This document shows, one piece after another, positions 36,528 to 40,194 of a stretch of DNA of 40,194 nt. The number at the start of each line of letters is the position of its first letter. Position 1 is the stretch's first letter. The DNA comes from Alphaproteobacteria bacterium (GTDB taxonomy: Bacteria; Pseudomonadota; Alphaproteobacteria; JAJTHO01; CANGXP01): assembly GCA_947457935.1 (NCBI GenBank), contig CANGXP010000015.1, positions 1-40,194 on the forward strand. The letters run 5' to 3'. The notes below the pieces were generated by a model that saw only the letters and a program-made list of their open reading frames with translations, was not told where the DNA came from and did not search any database. A program made the position numbers and the translations under genes.

Positions 36528-36964
36528 TACAAATTTCTATTCCCTCCTTGCAAAAATTGCAACGACTGCGACGCATTCTGCGCATTACTTAATCCGAGCG
36601 TCTGCCCTGTCACAGAATTACCGCCGAATAAACCTTTAACCAAATCCGCTAATAACGGTGCGCCCACCGTGGTTGCTAAGTTCTGCCCATCAATGCCGCC
36701 TTTGCGCACCACGCTTGTGCCCGCTTGCGCAAGCGCACTAGCAAATAGCCCTTCTAAGCCACCTGCTGCTTTGCCCGCACTGCTTAAGCTGCGTAATTGC
36801 GCAGTGAGGATTTTTTCCAAGGATTTCCCCAAATCGTCCTCAAACGATTTTTGCAGCGTTTTGGTTTTTTCTATGGTTGTCCGATTAAAGTCTTCTAATA
36901 ATTTTTGTTGTAAAGCGTTCAGACGCAACTGCGCCTCGCGCTCTTGCTCTGCAAGTGTCGCCAT
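36527..36964 (-). CDS. Hypothetical coiled-coil / Gly-Ala-rich protein, 145 aa
   Basis: I do not recognise it. Residues 1-60 are a charged coiled coil (EREAQLRLNALQQKLLEDFNRTT); the rest is Gly/Ala/Ser/Asn-rich (SSAGKAAGGLEGLFASALAQAG, NAQNASQSLQFLQGG). There is no signal peptide or membrane helix. GGGGG precedes the ATG. It is the first gene of the M48-dsbA-aroQ-accBC-lipB run, its stop sharing a base with the protease start. Confidence 0.7.
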   Translation of the reverse strand: MATLAEQEREAQLRLNALQQKLLEDFNRTTIEKTKTLQKSFEDDLGKSLEKILTAQLRSLSSAGKAAGGLEGLFASALAQAGTSVVRKGGIDGQNLATTVGAPLLADLVKGLFGGNSVTGQTLGLSNAQNASQSLQFLQGGNRNL

Positions 36965-36994
36965 GATATGCCCCCGATGTGTGTTGATAAATTA

Positions 36995-37024
36995 ACACTA
37001 CTACGGGTTGCACTTCTTTGTCAA
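36995..37024 (-). promoter_or_regulatory. Putative promoter of the M48-DsbA-aroQ-acc operon
   Basis: On the - strand TTGACA (37024-37019) is followed after 18 nt by TAGTGT (37000-36995). Partly overlapping it, GTGTT/AACAC arms (36981-36998) form an inverted repeat near the expected transcription start, a possible operator. Confidence 0.45.
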
Positions 37025-37053
37025 GAGGGGCAGGGTAATAAAATTACAAAAAG

Positions 37054-37581
37054 TTATTTTTTAGCGCGATCAATAGATTCTTGAATGATCTTCTCTGCAG
37101 TCGCTGCATCACCCCAACCTTGGATTTTCACCCACTTGCCCGCTTCTAAATCTTTGTAATGCTCAAAGAAATGCTCAATTTGCTTAATCAGAATTTCGGG
37201 TAAATCCGCGCAAGACTGCACTTTGTCAAAATAAGGAGAGGTTTTTGATACAGGCACGGCGATAACTTTTTCGTCCTGACCTTTTTCGTCTGCCATTTTG
37301 AGAACACCAATCGGGCGCGAACGAATAACACCGCCATGAATAACAGGGAAAGGCGTTACCACCAACACATCCACAGGGTCGCCATCTTCGCCTAACGTAT
37401 TCGGCACAAACCCATAGTTCGCAGGATAATTCATGGCTGTGCCAAGGAAACGGTCAACAAACAACGCGCCAGAATCTTTGTCCACCTCATACTTAATCGC
37501 CCCGCTCCCTTGGGGGATTTCAATCACCACGTTAATATCTTTGGGAGGATTTTTGCCAATGCTAATTGCGTCGAGATTCAT
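37054..37581 (-). CDS. ppa: Inorganic pyrophosphatase
   Basis: It hydrolyses pyrophosphate to pull biosynthetic reactions forward. The 175 residues include [52 protein letters not shown] (the D-G-D-P-V-D metal site) and [22 protein letters not shown], matching the family I enzyme. It is probably monocistronic with its own promoter. Confidence 0.97.
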   Translation of the reverse strand: MNLDAISIGKNPPKDINVVIEIPQGSGAIKYEVDKDSGALFVDRFLGTAMNYPANYGFVPNTLGEDGDPVDVLVVTPFPVIHGGVIRSRPIGVLKMADEKGQDEKVIAVPVSKTSPYFDKVQSCADLPEILIKQIEHFFEHYKDLEAGKWVKIQGWGDAATAEKIIQESIDRAKK

Positions 37582-37620
37582 GGTGTTTGGGTCTCAGGTT
37601 AGGGGTTTCAATGGTTGTTG

Positions 37621-37649
37621 TCGATACCCGATACCCGCTCCACTGTCAA
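37621..37649 (-). promoter_or_regulatory. Promoter of ppa
   Basis: On the - strand TTGACA (37649-37644), a 17-nt spacer, TATCGA (37626-37621). The start site would be about 35 nt before ATG 37581. The rest of 37582-37784 has a CGTAC/GTACG hairpin at 37715-37730 and nothing else I recognise. Confidence 0.6.
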
Positions 37650-37784
37650 GCGCGCTTCTAAAACCCCTTTTATCGGGATGAGTGGCTAGGAAAGACGATG
37701 CGAGGAAACGTAAGCGTACAAAAGGGTACGTGCGGCTTCCGAGTATTGGCTTGACAACGCCAATCGCCCTAGAAAAGAGGGTTT

Positions 37785-38252
37785 TTATACACGCCTGTCA
37801 AATGTACCCTGTATCAACACATCATTCACAACGCCCTTGCCCACAATCCCTGTCGCTACCACTTTCAACCGCTCTTTCACAAATTGAGCGTTTGAAACAT
37901 CAGGCAAGTTTGGCAAGGCACTGGCTGCGTGCAAATAGCTGAAAAACGCACTGCGAATTTGCAGCAAATGCTCCTGCACCGCTTTTTCCGCCTTAGCGGT
38001 TTTCACTTCAATCGTCACTTCAGCGGCATAGATACGCACAACTGTGCCATTCCGAATCACAGAGACGTTAATAGTGGGCACTTTTACATATTTGTAGACA
38101 GGCGGGAGCTTTTTAGGTTTTTCCGCCTCGGCAACTTCCTTGGGTTTTTCCCCCGCCGCTGCCTCTTTTTTGCCCATAAAGTGCTTATAGCCAAAGAAGC
38201 CGCCGCCGCCCAGCACGCCTAACAACACCACAATGATAATTAACTTTTTCAT
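37785..38252 (-). CDS. fliL: FliL-like membrane-anchored protein
   Basis: The 155-residue product has one N-terminal membrane helix (KKLIIIVVLLGVLGGGGFFGY), a Lys/Glu/Ala-Pro linker, and a periplasmic domain VYKYVKVPTINVSVIRNGTVVRIYAAEVTIEVKTAKAEKAVQEHLLQIRSAFFSYLHA, the pattern of the flagellar stator-associated protein FliL. No other flagellar gene is in the window; in non-flagellated relatives such stand-alone copies occur next to thiL. It starts 6 nt after thiL, probably co-transcribed. Confidence 0.7.
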   Translation of the reverse strand: MKKLIIIVVLLGVLGGGGFFGYKHFMGKKEAAAGEKPKEVAEAEKPKKLPPVYKYVKVPTINVSVIRNGTVVRIYAAEVTIEVKTAKAEKAVQEHLLQIRSAFFSYLHAASALPNLPDVSNAQFVKERLKVVATGIVGKGVVNDVLIQGTFDRRV

Positions 38253-38258
38253 AATTCT

Positions 38259-39194
38259 TTAAAAATGAGAATATCCTGTTGTAACGGGGGAAGGCAGAAT
38301 ATTGCCTGCATCGTCCCGTAACGACACACCCGCACCCTTTCCACAGTACCCCACATTTGTTAATCTTACGTAAAGACTTTCAACTTTTTGGAGAAATTCT
38401 GCCGCCCGATACGCGGGAATCGTGCATACCAACTCATAATCATCGCCACCTGTTATTGCCTGTTCCCATGGCATCTCTGCCACGGGCAAACGCGCAGTTT
38501 CCAAGACAATTTGCACCCCTGAGGCGGCGGCAATATGCCCCACATCGGCGAGCAACCCATCAGAAATATCCGCCGCCGCGGTGGCATACGCCGCAATAAG
38601 CGCACTTAAATCAACCCGCGGTTCTGGCAACAGATACGCCCGCTGCAACGGATTATTGAGATCAATAACGGGATTTTCTTTTAGCGTTTGTAGTCCTAAC
38701 ACTGCCCGCCCCAGCGTGCCTGTCACAAACACAACATCTCCCGCTTGTGCCCCCGAACGCGCAACAATGCGAGGTGCAAGCCCAAACGCGGTGATGGTTA
38801 TTGTGAGTGAATGCTCACTCATTGTCGTATCACCCCCGCATAACGCAATGCCATACTGTGCTTGGTCGGCTGCAAGCCCTTTGCAAAAGGAGGCAAGGAA
38901 CCCCTCAACATCGGATATTTTTCGGGGAATCGAAAGATTCAGCGTATAGGCAAGCGGCGTTGCCCCCATCGCGGCTAAATCAGAAATATTTACCCTTAAT
39001 GCTTTTTTTGCCAACAACTCTGGCGGCTCAAACCCGAAAAAGTGAATGCCTTCATTCAGCGTATCGGTGGTGACAACCAGTTGCTTGCCATCCACCACGC
39101 CCAATACCGCGCCATCATTCAACAATCCTGCCGCGCCGCTGAAGCCTGCGGCTAGCGGTGCTAAATATTTATTAATGAGTGAATGCTCACTCAT
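38259..39194 (-). CDS. thiL: Thiamine-monophosphate kinase
   Basis: It makes thiamine diphosphate from the monophosphate. LLNDGAVLGVVDGKQLVVTTDTLNEGIHF, LAKKALRVNISDLAAMGATPLAYTLNLSIP, CGGDTTMSEHSLTITITAFG, GDVVFVTGTLGRAVLGL, AADISDGLLADVGHIAAASG and ITGGDDYELVCTIP are the AIR-synthase-fold signatures. The start is ATG 39194 (MSEHSLINKYLAP) or ATG 39209 (five residues longer); both overlap the nusB end. Two palindrome copies lie in the gene, one on its start codon. Confidence 0.96.
   Translation of the reverse strand: MSEHSLINKYLAPLAAGFSGAAGLLNDGAVLGVVDGKQLVVTTDTLNEGIHFFGFEPPELLAKKALRVNISDLAAMGATPLAYTLNLSIPRKISDVEGFLASFCKGLAADQAQYGIALCGGDTTMSEHSLTITITAFGLAPRIVARSGAQAGDVVFVTGTLGRAVLGLQTLKENPVIDLNNPLQRAYLLPEPRVDLSALIAAYATAAADISDGLLADVGHIAAASGVQIVLETARLPVAEMPWEQAITGGDDYELVCTIPAYRAAEFLQKVESLYVRLTNVGYCGKGAGVSLRDDAGNILPSPVTTGYSHF
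38802..38823. repeat. Recurring palindrome, copy 5 (in thiL)
   Basis: TGAGTGA (38804-38810), loop ATGC, TCACTCA (38815-38821): perfect 7-bp arms; right 9-bp arm is complete. Read on the coding strand as SEHSL. Confidence 0.6.
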
Positions 39195-39195
39195 T
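39174..39195. repeat. Recurring palindrome, copy 6 (nusB stop / thiL start)
   Basis: AATGAGTGA (39174-39182), loop ATGC, TCACTCATT (39187-39195): perfect 9-bp arms, the consensus copy. It contains the nusB TGA (39189-39187) and the thiL ATG (39194-39192); read as MSEHSLI. Confidence 0.65.
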
Positions 39196-39654
39196 TTCTG
39201 TGTGGACATTTTCAGTAAAGTCGTGCGGACGCACTTGACGGGCTATTTTATCGAGCAAAGAATTTACGAAAGCAGGTTCTTTATGCATGAAAAAACTCCG
39301 TGCAATGTGCACATACTCGCTTAAGACCACTTTAATCGGCGTTTTCGCCTCGCCGACAATTTCGGCAATCCCCGCCAGCAAAATCGGCTTCAACACCGTG
39401 TCAATCCGTGCCAATGTCCACCCTGTCGCCAAATTGCTTTCAATCATCTGCGTAAATTGCGCTTTTTCCGCATTCGCCAGTTTCACCAACCGTTGAAATA
39501 ACCCCGTATCCACCAGTTCGGCAGGGGCACGATGCTGCAAAAACTCAGCGATAATACTCGCCGCCGTTTGCTTGCTAAACTCTTGTTGATACAACGCTTG
39601 TACTGCTAACAACCGTGCATTAGTGCGTTGTTCTAAGTTTTTTGAATTTTTCAT
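39187..39654 (-). CDS. nusB: Transcription antitermination factor NusB
   Basis: It acts with NusE on rRNA antitermination complexes. NARLLAVQALYQQEFS at the N-terminus, ATGWTLARIDTVLKPILLAGIAEI (the R-x-x-x-x-x-x-x-x-x-L-R-x-G-x-x-E-I region) and TPIKVVLSEYVHIARSF are NusB signatures; FVNSLLDKIARQVRP closes it. ATG 39654 is preferred; an in-frame GTG at 39669 lies in the promoter -10. It has 155 residues. thiL overlaps its end. ribH, often upstream in this class, is absent. Confidence 0.94.
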   Translation of the reverse strand: MKNSKNLEQRTNARLLAVQALYQQEFSKQTAASIIAEFLQHRAPAELVDTGLFQRLVKLANAEKAQFTQMIESNLATGWTLARIDTVLKPILLAGIAEIVGEAKTPIKVVLSEYVHIARSFFMHKEPAFVNSLLDKIARQVRPHDFTENVHTENE

Positions 39655-39660
39655 CGGGCG

Positions 39661-39690
39661 ATTATACACTTTTTACAATGCTCTTGCTAA
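39661..39690 (-). promoter_or_regulatory. Promoter of nusB, possibly leaderless
   Basis: On the - strand TTAGCA (39690-39685), an 18-nt spacer, perfect TATAAT (39666-39661). Only 6 nt separate the -10 from ATG 39654, so transcription would begin at or next to the start codon. Confidence 0.45.
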
Positions 39691-39704
39691 CGATAAATTT
39701 TTCA

Positions 39705-39734
39705 TTGACAGCCGTTTTTTATTGTTTTTACATA
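39705..39734 (+). promoter_or_regulatory. Putative promoter of the truncated lipoprotein gene
   Basis: TTGACA (39705-39710), an 18-nt spacer, TACATA (39729-39734). Perfect -35, weak -10; back-to-back with the nusB promoter. Confidence 0.35.
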
Positions 39735-39802
39735 CCATATGTAGTTTTTTTCTTAAAATAACAGCGGGAGTATATTACAGGACACATCTTCACGATACCG
39801 CA

Positions 39803-40078
39803 TTGTCTCGTCTTCGCCTGAAAAAGGCTTTATTGGTATTGCCTATTTTATCCCTGATCGCAGGATGTGTGGTTGATCCTGATGATAGTCGCATTCAATC
39901 TTCCACCAATAACGATCGTGTTGGTTTCTCTGGTGTGAAGAAAAACATGCCAGAATACATAGAACAAGTTGATTTAATTACTGAATTGAGTGATGGATTA
40001 TTAACGTCAGAGTATACACTTGAGCAGGATAAAAAACTAAACGATTTTATAGTCATTCCAAAACAAAATTACCCATGA
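39803..40078 (+). CDS. Lipoprotein gene truncated by an IS630-family insertion
   Basis: From TTG 39803 the product reads LSRLRLKKALLVLPILSLIAGCVVDPDDS, a lipoprotein signal with lipobox LIAGC. The mature part (NDRVGFSGVKKNMPEYIEQVDLITELSDGLLTSEYTLEQDKKLNDF) is not recognised. From 40048 the frame runs into the terminal repeat of the IS: the last nine residues, IVIPKQNYP, and the TGA at 40076-40078 are IS-encoded, so the native C-terminus is lost. The frame is open back to 39623 but only this start gives a good signal. AGGA at 39778 is far away, so the start is tentative. Confidence 0.55.
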   Translation: MSRLRLKKALLVLPILSLIAGCVVDPDDSRIQSSTNNDRVGFSGVKKNMPEYIEQVDLITELSDGLLTSEYTLEQDKKLNDFIVIPKQNYP

Positions 40079-40194
40079 GGAGTTGCTCAAGATTTTTCCC
40101 TGAATAGATGAGTCTTTTTTTGAGTACGGCAAAAGCCTGTTCAATAGGGTTGAGGTCTGGACTGTATGTTGGGAGAGGCAAGAGAGAATGCCCA
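40048..40194 (-). mobile_element. IS630-family insertion sequence, one end (runs off window)
   Basis: The element's terminal inverted repeat is 40048-40074, beginning TATAGTC at a TA target; the transposase gene lies inside, reading outwards to this end. It matches the MITE ends at 24019-24045 and 24213-24239 in 22 of 27 positions. Confidence 0.85.
40053..40194 (-). CDS. IS630-family transposase, C-terminal part
   Basis: The last about 46 residues of a DDE transposase: LLPLPTYSPDLNPIEQAFAVLKKRL, with Y-S-P-D-L-N-P-I-E holding the third catalytic acid (Glu), the most conserved stretch of IS630/Tc1-mariner enzymes. The tail (IYSGKNLEQLLMGNFVLE) ends with TGA at 40055-40053, inside the terminal repeat. 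The N-terminus is outside the window. Confidence 0.9.
   Translation of the reverse strand, partial: GHSLLPLPTYSPDLNPIEQAFAVLKKRLIYSGKNLEQLLMGNFVLE

Noticed and set aside
37700-37784. Small RNA or terminator between the FliL-like gene and ppa
   Set aside because: Only short hairpins (CGTAC/GTACG, TTGGC/GCCAA) without T-run or conserved shape; not enough to call.

Overview
This window is a compact, almost entirely coding stretch of an alphaproteobacterial chromosome of moderate to low GC. The assignment rests on gene blocks known from that class: rplU-rpmA followed by obgE-proB-proA-nadD-rsfS; M48 protease-DsbA-aroQ-accB-accC; rpiB-glyA-nrdR-ribD; nusB-thiL; and bamE divergent from a CBP3-type cytochrome bc1 chaperone. 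Genus cannot be fixed from sequence reading alone. I see no rRNA, tRNA or CRISPR array.

Layout. 1-1.1 kb: the C-terminal end of a possible transposase, then a small RTX-repeat protein with its own terminator. 1.1-3.3 kb (- strand): def-fmt-truA. 3.4-4.1 kb: a TPR lipoprotein. 4.1-10.9 kb: accessory genes, including a fusion of a class II photolyase-like protein to a renalase-like flavin oxidoreductase, two orphan proteins, a membrane-anchored EEP-fold hydrolase, and a chemoreceptor-like protein with a degenerate signalling tip. 11-15 kb: typA, a glycosyltransferase and anmK. 15-18.9 kb (- strand): rpiB-glyA-[ParD/ParE-like toxin-antitoxin pair]-nrdR-ribD. 19-22.6 kb: livHMGF branched-chain amino acid transporter genes with no binding protein. 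22.6-24 kb: an RluA-type pseudouridine synthase, rplU and rpmA. 24.0-24.24 kb: a 221-bp MITE. 24.25-30 kb: a secreted beta-propeller-like protein (- strand), then obgE-proB-proA-nadD-rsfS and a VOC protein. 30-31.5 kb: bamE, a CBP3-like chaperone and a BrnT/BrnA module. 31.5-37 kb (- strand): an operon of an unknown protein, M48 protease, DsbA-like protein, aroQ, accB, accC and lipB. 37-39.7 kb (- strand): ppa, a lone FliL-like protein, thiL and nusB. 39.8-40.2 kb: a lipoprotein gene cut by an IS630-family element that runs off the window.

Genes working together: protein N-terminal processing (fmt, def); ribosome and tRNA work (truA, typA, obgE, rsfS, rplU, rpmA, the RluA-type enzyme); proline synthesis (proB, proA); NAD synthesis (nadD); serine/glycine and one-carbon metabolism (glyA); riboflavin and thiamine steps (ribD, thiL); fatty acid and lipoate synthesis (accB, accC, lipB); envelope maintenance (bamE, the BepA-like protease, the DsbA-like protein, anmK).

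Three observations stand out. (1) A 221-bp MITE after rpmA carries 27-bp terminal inverted repeats matching the end of the IS630-family element at the right edge, so the IS and a non-autonomous derivative appear to coexist. (2) A short palindrome (9-bp arms, 4-bp loop, usually read as Ser-Glu-His-Ser-Leu) recurs six times inside housekeeping genes (obgE, proB, proA twice, thiL twice), and twice sits exactly on a stop/start junction. (3) A photolyase-like domain is fused to a renalase-like oxidoreductase. Two toxin-antitoxin pairs sit within or at the break of conserved blocks; one is translationally overlapped with nrdR, and the other has a toxin gene with no recognisable start codon.
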